A stretch of DNA of 50,638 bases from Winslowiella iniecta (GTDB taxonomy: Bacteria > Pseudomonadota > Gammaproteobacteria > Enterobacterales > Enterobacteriaceae), in the NCBI RefSeq assembly GCF_001267535.1, contig NZ_JRXE01000004.1, positions 90,184-140,821 on the forward strand, in the 5' to 3' direction. Shown piece by piece: positions 19,569-28,331 of this stretch. Position numbers and translations under genes: made by a program. The first letter of the stretch is position 1, and every line of letters begins with the position of its first letter. The notes under the pieces were generated by a model, which saw nothing but the letters and a program-made list of their open reading frames with translations, searched no databases and had not been told where the DNA came from.

Positions 19569-19979
19569 ATGAAGATTAACATTACCGATACACCTAATCC
19601 GCAAGACGAAGAGTTTGTCATCTCCAGCCTGTGGGCGCATAACGATACCGTTGATAAGGTTGATATTCGCCCCCTGTTCCTGACCTTTACCAACGATAAC
19701 CAACAAATTATTGCTGGTCTGGTGGCGCGTACCTGGTGGGGCGGGCTGGAAGTGCAGTATTTATGGGTGGATAAAGCGCACCGTCAAAGTGGGCTGGGCC
19801 ATCAGCTGATGAAACAGGCGGAAGAAGAAGCGATTAAACGCGGTTGCCATATGGCGTATGTCGATACGTTCAGTTTTCAGGCAAAAGGCTTTTATGAAAA
19901 ACTGGGATATCAGGCCTACGGAAATTTAGCCGAATATGCGCATAAACATACTCGTTATTATTTAGCCAAAGACCTGTAA
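19569..19979 (+). CDS. GNAT-family N-acetyltransferase, copy A
   Basis: A 136-residue acetyltransferase. The acetyl-CoA loop is HRQSGLGHQLMKQAEEEA, followed by the late motif FSFQAKGFYEKLGYQAYG typical of small stand-alone GNATs. It resembles the GNAT protein at 27131-27550 in layout and start (TDTPNPQD versus TATPSQQD). No strong ribosome site precedes the ATG. It ends 29 bases before a PAS/LuxR regulator gene and is probably co-transcribed with it and the NCS1 permease. The substrate is unknown. Confidence 0.85.
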   Translation: MKINITDTPNPQDEEFVISSLWAHNDTVDKVDIRPLFLTFTNDNQQIIAGLVARTWWGGLEVQYLWVDKAHRQSGLGHQLMKQAEEEAIKRGCHMAYVDTFSFQAKGFYEKLGYQAYGNLAEYAHKHTRYYLAKDL

Positions 19980-20008
19980 CAGGTATCTGGACAACCTGCG
20001 AGGTCGGA

Positions 20009-20695
20009 ATGGACTCTTCTCAAAAGAATACACTCTATTTTTCTACCCTGATTGCCATGACTGAGCATCTGGATGAGCCATGGGGAATAAAGGATTTAGA
20101 ATCGCGCCACCTTTATATGAATAAGGCCGCCTTTCGCTACACCCATACCCCGGCCAGTTTTGAAATAGAGGGCAAGCTTGATGAAGAGTTTCCCGCCGAC
20201 TGGGCCGATTGTGCGGAAGCGCTAATAGAGCACGATAAAAAGACCGAGCTGGCGCAAAACCGGGTGGCGGTGATTGAAACGCATTACTGGTACGGTAAAG
20301 ATTCGCTGACGCCGTTTATCAGTGAGAAGATTCCAGTTTTTAATGAAGAAAAACAGGTAATTGGCGTGTTATGGAATGCCAGGCCGCTGAATACCTTGTC
20401 GCCGTTGATATATATCAATCAGCAAAAGCCCAGCGTGCTGACTACCGAAGCATCCACCACTGTTTTTACCCGCGCCGAGCTGGATATCATCTTTTTAATG
20501 CTGCAACGGCTGTCGACCAAAGAGATGGCAAATATCTACAACGTCAGCCCAAAAACGATTGAGAATCGCGTTTACAGTATTTATCAGAAAGCGGGAGTTC
20601 ATACTCTGCGTCAGTTTGAAGAGTATTGCAAAGAGGCTAATTTAGATAATTACATACCCGACCGCCTGATTGAAAAAGGCATTCTGTTTATTTAA
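20009..20695 (+). CDS. PAS-domain LuxR-type transcriptional regulator
   Basis: A 228-residue protein. Residues about 15-135 look like a PAS sensor domain (GIKDLESRHLYMNKAAFRYT near the start, VFNEEKQVIGVLWNARPLN at the end). Residues about 150-210 form a LuxR-type helix-turn-helix: LSTKEMANIYNVSPKTIENR then VYSIYQKAG. GAGG lies five bases before the ATG. The stop is 23 bases before the NCS1 permease start, so it likely regulates that transporter, perhaps sensing its substrate. This regulatory link is inference. Confidence 0.85.
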   Translation: MDSSQKNTLYFSTLIAMTEHLDEPWGIKDLESRHLYMNKAAFRYTHTPASFEIEGKLDEEFPADWADCAEALIEHDKKTELAQNRVAVIETHYWYGKDSLTPFISEKIPVFNEEKQVIGVLWNARPLNTLSPLIYINQQKPSVLTTEASTTVFTRAELDIIFLMLQRLSTKEMANIYNVSPKTIENRVYSIYQKAGVHTLRQFEEYCKEANLDNYIPDRLIEKGILFI

Positions 20696-20718
20696 ATCAA
20701 TATCAAGGAAAGAGAACT

Positions 20719-21990
20719 GTGTTAAAGATTGAAGATTATCCATTGAGTCGGGTACCTCAGGATAAAAGAGTTTCATTTCTAAGCGTGGCCGTAGTGCATA
20801 TGGGTATGCTGACCGCGTTAGACCAGTTTATGCTCGGGGCGGTGTTGGGTCACTCAATGAGCCTGACCGATGCTTTTCTCGCTATTCTGGCAGGCAGTGT
20901 GATTTTTGGTATCGTCACCTTTGGCCTTGGGCTGGCCGGTATGCGTGAAGGCGTATCGGGCAGCCTGTTAGCCCGCTGGTGTGGCTTTGGCCGCATCGGT
21001 TCGGTGCTGATTGGCGTGGTGGTGGCCGTCAGTTTGTTAGGTTGGTTTGGCATTCAGAATGCCATTTTTGCTCGTTCGCTCACTTTTGCGCTGCAAGACA
21101 AAATCAGCTTTGCCTGGGCAGCCACCCTGACCGGTGTTTTCCTGACGATTATTGTGGCCTTCGGTTTTAAAGCATTACGTTTTACCGCCAGGATTGCCGT
21201 GCCGCTGTTTATTTGTCTGGTGGCGTTTATTTCGGTCACCACGCTATCCGGTGTGGATCTGCGCCAGATTATTGGCCTTCTGCCCGCAGGGGAACCGGTG
21301 ACGCTGAGTGCCGGGATCACCATGGTGGTCGGTGGGGCGATTGTCGCCAGCCTGATTACGCCGGATCTGACCCGCTACTCAAAAAGCGGCAAACAGGTGA
21401 TGGGTATCACGCTGCTGACCATTATCGTTGGCGAATTTATTGTTAATGGCCTCGCCATTCTGATCGCCAAAACGCTGGGCAGCGCCGATGTTGTCACCAT
21501 CATGTCGCAAACTGCGGGCGGTATCGGCTTGCTGGTGGTGGTTTTCTCAACCCTGCGCGTGAATGATATCAATCTCTACTCCTCTTCACTGGGCATTGTT
21601 AATGCGGTTGAAGGTATTACCGGCAAAAAGCTGCGCTATACCACCACCACCGTGGTGATTGGCCTGCTGGGTACACTGCTGTCAGTACTGGGAATATTAG
21701 ATCGCTTTGTCGATTTCCTGACGCTGCTTGGCGTGGTGTTCCCGCCAATCATCAGCATTATGCTGGTGGATTATTATCTGTTGCGCAGCCACCGGAAAGC
21801 GTTAGACGACAGCAAAAAAATCGGTGCACTGCCGGTGGAGACGCCGGTGATTGGCTGGAGTGCGATTATCGCCAGTATCATCGGCAGTATTATCGGTCTG
21901 AGCGCCAGTTGGGGCGTTCCCACCATCAATTCGTTAGTGGCCGCCGGGGTCATCTACTGGCTGGTGAAAAAGTGCCTCAGAACACGTTAA
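20719..21990 (+). CDS. NCS1-family nucleobase (cytosine-type) permease, copy 2
   Basis: A 423-residue permease with about 12 hydrophobic helices, closely related to copy 1 at 14593-15855 throughout (LDQFMLGAVLGH, RFTARIAVP, LRVNDINLYSSSLGI are shared). It starts with GTG at 20719-20721, preceded by AAGGAAAGAGAA; alignment with copy 1 (MVKIEDYPLS) supports this start. It is the last gene of an apparent GNAT - PAS/LuxR - permease operon and is followed by a strong terminator. The substrate is likely a nucleobase-like compound but is not defined. Confidence 0.87.
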   Translation: MLKIEDYPLSRVPQDKRVSFLSVAVVHMGMLTALDQFMLGAVLGHSMSLTDAFLAILAGSVIFGIVTFGLGLAGMREGVSGSLLARWCGFGRIGSVLIGVVVAVSLLGWFGIQNAIFARSLTFALQDKISFAWAATLTGVFLTIIVAFGFKALRFTARIAVPLFICLVAFISVTTLSGVDLRQIIGLLPAGEPVTLSAGITMVVGGAIVASLITPDLTRYSKSGKQVMGITLLTIIVGEFIVNGLAILIAKTLGSADVVTIMSQTAGGIGLLVVVFSTLRVNDINLYSSSLGIVNAVEGITGKKLRYTTTTVVIGLLGTLLSVLGILDRFVDFLTLLGVVFPPIISIMLVDYYLLRSHRKALDDSKKIGALPVETPVIGWSAIIASIIGSIIGLSASWGVPTINSLVAAGVIYWLVKKCLRTR

Positions 21991-21994
21991 AGCA

Positions 21995-22020
21995 AAACCC
22001 TCTTCGGAGGGTTTTTTTTT
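21995..22020 (+). terminator. Rho-independent terminator after permease copy 2
   Basis: AAACCCTC, tetraloop TTCG, GAGGGTTT followed by a run of Ts: a textbook intrinsic terminator 4 bases after the stop. Confidence 0.95.
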
Positions 22021-22128
22021 GCCCGGTAAGGACGACTGGCAGAGGCTGAAGGTACATCGATAAATAAATTCGATTGAAGCGATTAGATAAAAGTTTATAG
22101 TAGCTGCCGTTAACCGGAGAGATTAAAA

Positions 22129-22374
22129 ATGTTACGTGATTATTTAAAACTGGATGCTGATGACCAGCTGCAACAACAAGTGACGCATGTGAAAAACCGC
22201 GGACAGGAACAGATCTCTGAATGGCTGATCGTCGGAAAAGATGGCGAACGCAAGGGGCTGGTTTCACTGTTTGATAAGATGAGTACCCGGCGTTCTTATC
22301 CGGTGAATTACCGCATCACTCAGACCGATATGGGTGGAAAGGTGATTGTCGATAAACTGACTGAAACCATCTGA
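22129..22374 (+). CDS. Hypothetical protein, 81 residues
   Basis: Starts MLRDYLKLDADDQLQQQVTH with CCGGAGAG eight bases upstream and a TATAGT -10-like element near 22097. The product is soluble, charged, without cysteine; it looks like a compact alpha-beta domain (EWLIVGKDGERKGLVSLF, then YPVNYRITQTDMGGKVIVD). I do not recognise the family. A terminator separates it from the convergent dld gene. Confidence 0.7.
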   Translation: MLRDYLKLDADDQLQQQVTHVKNRGQEQISEWLIVGKDGERKGLVSLFDKMSTRRSYPVNYRITQTDMGGKVIVDKLTETI

Positions 22375-22380
22375 ATGGTT

Positions 22381-22410
22381 CTCCCCTGCGCACCGCGTGC
22401 ATCAGGGGAG
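22381..22410. terminator. Hairpin between convergent genes
   Basis: CTCCCCTG, a 14-base loop, CAGGGGAG: an 8-bp stem between the 81-residue gene and dld. Confidence 0.6.
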
Positions 22411-22423
22411 GGGCTGATATCGA

Positions 22424-24118
22424 TTACTGCCAGAATTTCTTCTTACTGGTTTTCCCAATGCCGGGATTGCAGCTGTTGGTCGGATCGAGATGACGCAGGT
22501 GCTGCTCATATTCTCCCGATGCATGATACAGATGACCGACATTGTGCTCGGCTGGATAGCGCGCACCGCGCTGATCAAGATATTCCAGCACCTGATGCTT
22601 AAACTGTTGCGCATCCACACCGGCTTTCAGAATGTAATCCTGGTGATTCACAAAGCAGAAGAAATGGCCGCAGCATGAGTCTTCCAGTACCTGCGCCTGT
22701 AACTCTGGCGGTAATTCGATGCGCCACTGGCTGTCATTACGACGCAGCGCGACGTCGAAGGCGATCAGCCGCCGATCGGCACTGATGCCGTGATAGTCGC
22801 AATACGAAATGGTGCACCCCCCCACGCCAAAACGTACCAGAAACGCATCCTTTTCTTCGCGCGCATCGCAGCGGAAAAACTGCCCGGATTTAGCGGCGAA
22901 AAACTGGCTTAGCAGGTTTTGCAGTTCAGCAGCGTGGCGCGCGTCGGCTTTAATCATCAGATGATGCTCGAAACTGTCTCGATAATCGAGGATCCGCTTC
23001 GCCACCATTTTCGGGGTCAGAGTATTCACCAGTTGCAGCACCCGGTCGACAAAGTTGGTCGGCAACACGCGCAGCTTTTTCACCCGTACATCCCACTTCG
23101 CTTTGTTGGCCATCAGCGAGGGTAGCGCTTCCGGGCCGAGCCGGTTGATCGCCCAGTACATATGCCTGGCGTAGCGCACCGTCAGATCAAAAGCATTGCG
23201 GTGAATGTACTCCGCCTGTAACGGCAGTTCACTCAGGTTTTCCAGCAGATAGCGGCGAAGTTCAACCAGTTCGCCTTCATCATTAGTGCCGATATAAAAA
23301 CTCTCGGTTTTATCGCTGGCCTCAAAGGTGGACAAGCGCACCGCAAACACCGCGACTTTGCCCGCGCTGCCGGAGCTGTCATGCAGATACTGCGGATTAC
23401 CGTTATAGCGCGTCGGCGTCGATGCGGCGGTATCGCGCAAAATCGCCGCGTAATCATCGGCCCAGATTTTGCCTTCCCAGTCGACGGCAGTGCCGGTGGT
23501 GTATTGCTGCTGCTCCAGTCGGGTAATCATCTCTTCGGCGGTGTTCCCAAGATCGACCCCCAGATGATTGACCAGCGAGAGACTGCCGTCGGGATTGATT
23601 TGCGCAAACAGCGATTTTTCGGTAAAAGCCGGGCCACGGCGAATCAGGGAACCACCGGAGTTGTTACACACACCGCCAATCACCGAGGCTCCAATGCAGG
23701 AGGAGCCAATCACGGAATGCGGCTCTTTATGGTGCGGCTTCAGGGCATTCTCCAGCTCGGTCAGGGTACTGCCAGGAAAGGCAATAATCTGCTGTGCATC
23801 ATCAATGACCTGCACCCCTTTAATCCGACGGGTACTGACAATAATAATCTCACGATCGTAATCGCTGCCGTCAGGCGTCGAGCCGCCGGTCACACCGGTA
23901 TTCGAAGCCTGCATCAGAATAATTTTGTCGCAGGCCACGCAGGCCTGTAGCACTTGCCACAGCTGCATCAGCGACTGCGGAATCGCCACCGCCAGCGCCT
24001 GTCCTTTGCCGACACGAAAACCTTTGGTGTAATACGCTTTATCATCGTCGCGGGTCAGCAGCTGGTCATTTGCCAGGATACTTTGCAACTGAGTGAGTAT
24101 TTCTGAATCCTTCGCCAT
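22424..24118 (-). CDS. dld: D-lactate dehydrogenase (quinone-dependent)
   Basis: A 564-residue peripheral inner-membrane flavoprotein that oxidises D-lactate to pyruvate and passes electrons to the quinone pool. The FAD-binding domain is clear: QASNTGVTGGSTPDGSDYDR and IGASVIGGVCNNSGGSLIRR. The C-terminal membrane-binding region ends in GIGKTSKKKFWQ. The Met at 24118 (MAKDSEILTQ) is the expected start; the frame extends upstream to 24205 but the added sequence is unlike the family. It is divergent from the exported hydrolase gene. Confidence 0.94.
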   Translation of the reverse strand: MAKDSEILTQLQSILANDQLLTRDDDKAYYTKGFRVGKGQALAVAIPQSLMQLWQVLQACVACDKIILMQASNTGVTGGSTPDGSDYDREIIIVSTRRIKGVQVIDDAQQIIAFPGSTLTELENALKPHHKEPHSVIGSSCIGASVIGGVCNNSGGSLIRRGPAFTEKSLFAQINPDGSLSLVNHLGVDLGNTAEEMITRLEQQQYTTGTAVDWEGKIWADDYAAILRDTAASTPTRYNGNPQYLHDSSGSAGKVAVFAVRLSTFEASDKTESFYIGTNDEGELVELRRYLLENLSELPLQAEYIHRNAFDLTVRYARHMYWAINRLGPEALPSLMANKAKWDVRVKKLRVLPTNFVDRVLQLVNTLTPKMVAKRILDYRDSFEHHLMIKADARHAAELQNLLSQFFAAKSGQFFRCDAREEKDAFLVRFGVGGCTISYCDYHGISADRRLIAFDVALRRNDSQWRIELPPELQAQVLEDSCCGHFFCFVNHQDYILKAGVDAQQFKHQVLEYLDQRGARYPAEHNVGHLYHASGEYEQHLRHLDPTNSCNPGIGKTSKKKFWQ

Positions 24119-24288
24119 CAAAAACTGCTCCTGAATCAATCCACTGTCACTGTTTTTTTCGCTGTCAGATGCCTTTATAGCCGGGCAGCTCGGTTGATGC
24201 ATCAACTATTGTAACAACTGCGTAACAAGAAAAATGTCGTTTAGATGCTAAAATTGGCGGTAACGGCTATTCAAACAAGGGTTTATGC

Positions 24289-25311
24289 ATGCTGAAAATG
24301 CGCCATCTGTTGCTAACGGCAACGCTGACAACAGCGGCGGTCGCCGCGCAGCCCACACCGCAATACGGTGAGGAGTTACAAGGTTTCAGCTGGCCTTATC
24401 CGTTACAGCACTTCAGTTTTAGCTCGCAAGCACAACAGCTACAGATGGGCTATATGGATGTTGCGCCATCAGGTAAGGCGAACGGTCACACGGTGGTGTT
24501 GATGCATGGCAAAAACTTTTGTGGTGCGACCTGGCAGCAGACGATTGCCGCACTGACCAAAGTCGGCTACCGGGTAATTGCGCCAGACCAGATCGGTTTC
24601 TGTAGTTCGACCAAACCGACCAGCTATCAGTACAGTTTTCAGCAGCTGGCGCAAAATACCCACGCGCTGCTGGCTCAGCTTAATGTCCCGAAAGCGATAA
24701 TTATCGGCCACTCCACCGGCGGTATGCTGGCGACGCGTTACAGTCTGATGTATCCAAAAAGCGTCGAACAGCTGGTGCTGGTGAACCCGATTGGGCTGGA
24801 AGACTGGAAAGCGAAAGGGGTGCCATGGCGCAGTGTCGATCAGTGGTATCAGCGTGAACTAAAACTCAGCGCCGAAAGCATCAAGCAGTACGAGCTGAAA
24901 ACCTATTATGTCGGCAAGTGGAAACCGGAGTATGACCAATGGGTCGAGATGTTGGCGGGGCTGAATAATGGCCCCGGTAAACAGCGGGTGGCATGGAACT
25001 CGGCGCTGATTTACGACATGATTTTTACCCAGCCGGTCTGGTATGAATTTAAAGATCTGCTGATGCCGACCACTCTGATGATTGGCACCGCAGACACTAC
25101 CGCCATTGGCAGTGATATCGCGCCAGCCGAGGTTAAAGCGCGCATTGGTCACTACAATCTGTTGGGCAAAGAGGTGGCGGGAATGATTCCCCATGCGAAG
25201 CTGATCAGCTTCCCGGGGATGGGACATGCGCCTCAGATGGAAGATCCTGGGGCATTTCATCAGAAACTGATTGAGGCGTTAGCACACCCACCGCATAAAG
25301 AGTGGTTTTAG
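24289..25311 (+). CDS. Exported alpha/beta-hydrolase
   Basis: A 340-residue protein with a signal peptide (about residues 1-20, ending AVAAQ). The hydrolase core shows the oxyanion region VVLMHGKNFCGATWQ, the nucleophile elbow GHSTGGM, and the late catalytic His in FPGMGHAPQMEDPG; an Asp in MIGTADTTA could complete the triad. It probably acts in the periplasm on an ester or amide. AAGGG lies seven bases before the ATG; the Met three codons on is an alternative start. The gene stands alone, divergent from dld. Substrate unknown. Confidence 0.85.
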   Translation: MLKMRHLLLTATLTTAAVAAQPTPQYGEELQGFSWPYPLQHFSFSSQAQQLQMGYMDVAPSGKANGHTVVLMHGKNFCGATWQQTIAALTKVGYRVIAPDQIGFCSSTKPTSYQYSFQQLAQNTHALLAQLNVPKAIIIGHSTGGMLATRYSLMYPKSVEQLVLVNPIGLEDWKAKGVPWRSVDQWYQRELKLSAESIKQYELKTYYVGKWKPEYDQWVEMLAGLNNGPGKQRVAWNSALIYDMIFTQPVWYEFKDLLMPTTLMIGTADTTAIGSDIAPAEVKARIGHYNLLGKEVAGMIPHAKLISFPGMGHAPQMEDPGAFHQKLIEALAHPPHKEWF

Positions 25312-25338
25312 GCGCGCCCTGAATTTACTGGCGCGCCG
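25311..25338. terminator. Hairpin between convergent hydrolase genes
   Basis: GGCGCGCC, an 11-base loop, GGCGCGCC. The arms are self-complementary 8-mers, so they pair as a stem directly after the stop of the exported hydrolase gene. Confidence 0.55.
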
Positions 25339-25344
25339 GTACTA

Positions 25345-26067
25345 TCAGGACATCACTTCATCCAGCAGAGTGTACATCGCCTGGAAGGCGCGCTGGCTGA
25401 CTTTCGGATGATACATGCTGACGCCTGCGACATTGGCATGCGGATCGGTGAACGAGTGGACTGCGCCACCGAAGCTCAGCAGTTGCCAGTCGACGCCAGC
25501 TGCGGTCATCTCTGCCGCAAAGGCAGGTAATTGCTCACGCGGTACCAGCGGATCTTCTGCGCCATCCAGCACCAGCACGGAAGCGCTAATGTTTTTCGCG
25601 CCATCAGGGTCGGTGGTGTCCAGCGAGCCGTGGAATGACAGTGCCGCTTTCAATGCCGCGCCGCTGCGTGCCAGCTCCAGTACACAGTGTCCGCCAAAGC
25701 AGAAACCAAATGCGGCGACATTTTGCGGGTCGACCGGCGCATCAGTCTGCGCGATCAGCGTATCCAGCGCTGCCTGCATGCGTGCACGTTCCTGCGGCTG
25801 ATCTTTTACCGCCATCATCGCCGCACCCGCCTGTTCGCCATTGGTCGGCCGTACATCTGTGCCGTACAGGTCGGCGATCAGTACCACGTAACCCTGTTCC
25901 ACCACCTGTTTTACCAGCTCGACCGCGTTATCGCTGACGCCCATCCAGTTGGGTGCCATCACCAGACCCGGTTGTTTAGCCTGCTGGCCGCGCTGATAGA
26001 CCAGACGCCCCTGTAGCGCGTCCCCCTGCGCCTGGTAGTCGATGCTTTTAACTTCAATATTACTCAT
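25345..26067 (-). CDS. Dienelactone hydrolase family protein
   Basis: A 240-residue cytosolic alpha/beta-hydrolase of the DLH type, with Cys in the nucleophile elbow (GFCFGGHCVLE), the acid in LVLDGAEDPLVP and the His in FGGAVHSFTDPHAN. The cysteine nucleophile is diagnostic of the family, which hydrolyses lactones and esters. GAGG precedes the start at 26067. No aromatic-degradation genes are near, so it is probably a general cellular esterase, as often seen in enterobacteria. Confidence 0.88.
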   Translation of the reverse strand: MSNIEVKSIDYQAQGDALQGRLVYQRGQQAKQPGLVMAPNWMGVSDNAVELVKQVVEQGYVVLIADLYGTDVRPTNGEQAGAAMMAVKDQPQERARMQAALDTLIAQTDAPVDPQNVAAFGFCFGGHCVLELARSGAALKAALSFHGSLDTTDPDGAKNISASVLVLDGAEDPLVPREQLPAFAAEMTAAGVDWQLLSFGGAVHSFTDPHANVAGVSMYHPKVSQRAFQAMYTLLDEVMS

Positions 26068-26254
26068 AACGGCCTCTTATTGCGGGCGATGGTTGTGGAA
26101 TTCTGACTGCCGGTGATTTTAAACCGCAGGGCAGAGAACAACACCTTGATATTGTTATTAAGATCGTTAATTTGTTATCAGGCGTGTCGTCAGGTATGAC
26201 GATGCAAGGCAGCAGAGCGGGGAGGCCTGGCGGCGCTTCCCGCTCCCGGTGAGA

Positions 26255-26467
26255 TCAGCCAATCCGATTAGCGGGATAATGATGTCTGATATTTTCAGCG
26301 AAAAATTGCCCCTTTGACTCGGCAGCCATCAGCAGATGGAATACCGTCAACGGAACCTGCTGGTAACGATAAATATCACGCTGTTGAAATTCAATTTCCA
26401 GCAGCTTATTTTCCATATCATAGGCAACAGTATGAATTTTAGATGAATTAACACTACGTCGTTTCAT
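26255..26467 (-). CDS. KTSC-domain protein
   Basis: A 70-residue protein made of one KTSC domain: VNSSKIHTVAYDMENKLLEI, then YRYQQVPLTVFHLLMAAESK and GQFFAENIR. The family pattern (V-x-S-S-x-I, Y-D, V-P, S-K-G-x-F-x-x-x-I-R) is complete. Its function is not established; some relatives are linked to lysyl-tRNA synthetase or to phage genes. GGAGGGGC precedes the start. Confidence 0.85.
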   Translation of the reverse strand: MKRRSVNSSKIHTVAYDMENKLLEIEFQQRDIYRYQQVPLTVFHLLMAAESKGQFFAENIRHHYPANRIG

Positions 26468-26675
26468 TGATAGCCCCTCCTGGCAACCCGACCTGGTTAT
26501 CCTGTGACGTCAGGGTGCTGAATGTCATAAAGTTGGTCAAATTTTGCTCATTAATATTAGCTTATTTTTTCGCCATCAGATTTTTCCGGAAGCACTTTTT
26601 TGGCTGTGCTAAGCTGGAATGGCAAAATAATGCGTAAATTCAGAGAGAAAACATCGGCAGCGGAGAATAAAAATC

Positions 26676-27059
26676 ATGTCCATCAAATCACTGGCAGCCT
26701 GTCTGCTGGTTTTCAGCGCATTTCCTGCTCACAGCGACAGCGAATTTCAGATAACCTGCCCGGGGCGCGCCACCATGACCATCTCGCGCGCGCAGTATGG
26801 TCTGACGACGGCAATGTGGCCGAATCATCACTTTCAGGTGGCTGCCGGTAAACAGCGTTCGCAAATCAACGGTGGCGATAACGTCACCATCACCCGTTTT
26901 CGCAATGGCGACCAGCTGATCGTTGATAAAAGTTCCGGTGAAACCTTTTTTGCTTTTAATGGCAGTAGTGAATTAGTGTCATGTTCACGTACCCGCGATC
27001 GCCAGACTGATGCGATTTCGCTGGAGCGTTATGATGGATCGGTGCAGAACCACTCCTGA
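26676..27059 (+). CDS. Small exported protein of unknown function
   Basis: A 127-residue product with a clear signal peptide ([20 protein letters not shown], cleavage after about residue 20). The mature protein has two cysteines, in ITCPGRATM and LVSCSRTRD, likely forming a disulfide in the periplasm, and beta-rich sequence between. GGAG lies nine bases before the ATG. A CTAAGCT element near 26609 is a possible -10. No family recognised. Confidence 0.7.
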   Translation: MSIKSLAACLLVFSAFPAHSDSEFQITCPGRATMTISRAQYGLTTAMWPNHHFQVAAGKQRSQINGGDNVTITRFRNGDQLIVDKSSGETFFAFNGSSELVSCSRTRDRQTDAISLERYDGSVQNHS

Positions 27060-27130
27060 CGGCATTCTGGTCAGGCGCGGTATCACAGGGCACACATTTG
27101 AGCTATTTCAGCCTCTTAAGGAGAAGCAAT

Positions 27131-27550
27131 ATGCAACTAACGATTACCGCCACACCCAGTCAGCAAGATTTGGATGAAGTGAAAGCCGGGCTGATTAGCT
27201 TTAATGCGCAATATATCAATATCGATGAAATTAAGCCGATTGCGCTGTTTTTTACCGATGATAACGGCAAGAAACTCGCAGGCTTAACTGGCTCGACGGC
27301 GGGAAACTGGTTGCGAATTGATATGTTGTGGGTCAGCGACACGTTGCGCGGGCAGGGAGTGGGTGGTCAGCTGATTGCGGCCGCAGAGCAGGAAGCGCGT
27401 GCGCGTGGATGTTGCTATGCCCAGGTCGATACCGCCAGTTTTCAGGCGCGTCCGTTCTATGAAAAGCAGGGCTACCAGCTGTGCTTTTCCCTCGACAACT
27501 ATCCGCGTGTGCATCAGCGCCACTATCTGACCAAGTCGCTTAAGGTCTGA
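27131..27550 (+). CDS. GNAT-family N-acetyltransferase, copy B
   Basis: A 139-residue acetyltransferase with the acetyl-CoA loop [18 protein letters not shown] and the late motif [18 protein letters not shown]. The start at 27131 has AAGGAGA upstream; a longer frame from 27098 precedes that site. Layout and end ([10 protein letters not shown] versus HTRYYLAKDL) mark it as a paralogue of the GNAT at 19569-19979. It stands alone. The substrate is unknown. Confidence 0.87.
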   Translation: MQLTITATPSQQDLDEVKAGLISFNAQYINIDEIKPIALFFTDDNGKKLAGLTGSTAGNWLRIDMLWVSDTLRGQGVGGQLIAAAEQEARARGCCYAQVDTASFQARPFYEKQGYQLCFSLDNYPRVHQRHYLTKSLKV

Positions 27551-27595
27551 GGCGAGCAGATATTGTCCTCCAGGCACTGTTTATGCCATCAGGAC

Positions 27596-27615
27596 GGGAG
27601 CCGAAAATGGCTCCT
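27596..27615. terminator. GGGAGCCG-type hairpin
   Basis: A near copy (ending GGCTCCT) of the palindrome at 2402-2421, again between convergent genes. Confidence 0.55.
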
Positions 27616-27640
27616 CTGTGGAATTCCAGCAACCTGCCAA

Positions 27641-28303
27641 TTACCCACTTGGGCCGTCGCGCACATCCAGTGGCGACCGCTCCGCCTCGTTAATCGCCTG
27701 TTGCCACTGCTCCGCGTTGACTTCCTGCCATGACAGATGTCCACGGGTGCTGCTCATCAGTACCACATCCGGCTGTAATGTCCGGTAGCGCGCCAGCGTG
27801 TTGTGCAGATCATTCAGATTGCTTTCCGCCACAATTAACGTCCTCCAGCCGCTCTGATCCTGAGTCAGAGTATCGCCGACAAACAAATAACGTTTGCCCC
27901 ACGGCGAGTGGTAGAAATAGCTACAGCTGCCGGGCGTATGGCCAGGTGAGGGCAGGATATGAAAATCACCGAAGTGACTTTCCTGCGCCATAAAAGTGGC
28001 ATCCGGTTCTACCACCCGACTGACCGGCCCGAGGGAGCGCGCATGGCAATAAAGCGGATTGTTAAAGCGCTGCTGAATGGCCAGCGCGCCGGGTGCCGCT
28101 TCATGCCAGTGGGTCAGATAGTGCCGCATCACGCCGCCGAGATCGGCTAACGCGTTATGGTCTTGCGGATGCTCAACGCGTGAAATCAGCAAGTTGCCGC
28201 GCGGATGGCGCAGCATAAAGCCGTGCATCATCAGTTCGGGCTGTTGTTCTGCCGCCGGAAATTCCGGGGTCGAAATCCACAGATCTTCGTAAAGCGGCTT
28301 CAT
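27641..28303 (-). CDS. Metallo-beta-lactamase-fold protein
   Basis: A 220-residue protein with MBL-fold landmarks: YLTHWHEAAPG at the first metal site, LPSPGHTPGSCSYFY, LFVGDTLTQ and a final STRGHLSW. The usual HxHxDH motif is altered to HWHEAA: the Asp-His pair of the second metal site is missing. This suggests a mononuclear or atypical enzyme. It ends near a hairpin facing the GNAT gene and lies 28 bases downstream of ldcA on the same strand, so it may be co-transcribed. Substrate unknown. Confidence 0.75.
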   Translation of the reverse strand: MKPLYEDLWISTPEFPAAEQQPELMMHGFMLRHPRGNLLISRVEHPQDHNALADLGGVMRHYLTHWHEAAPGALAIQQRFNNPLYCHARSLGPVSRVVEPDATFMAQESHFGDFHILPSPGHTPGSCSYFYHSPWGKRYLFVGDTLTQDQSGWRTLIVAESNLNDLHNTLARYRTLQPDVVLMSSTRGHLSWQEVNAEQWQQAINEAERSPLDVRDGPSG

Positions 28304-28331
28304 CGTGTTTTTTCCTGATGGTGTGAACGGC

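Noticed and set aside
22375-22602. 75-codon frame starting at the hairpin after the 81-residue gene
   Set aside because: Starts within a terminator and lies antisense to the 3' end of dld.
25311-25338. Repeated GGCGCGCC as a possible attachment site
   Set aside because: The 8-mers are self-complementary and sit between convergent stops, so a terminator hairpin explains them.
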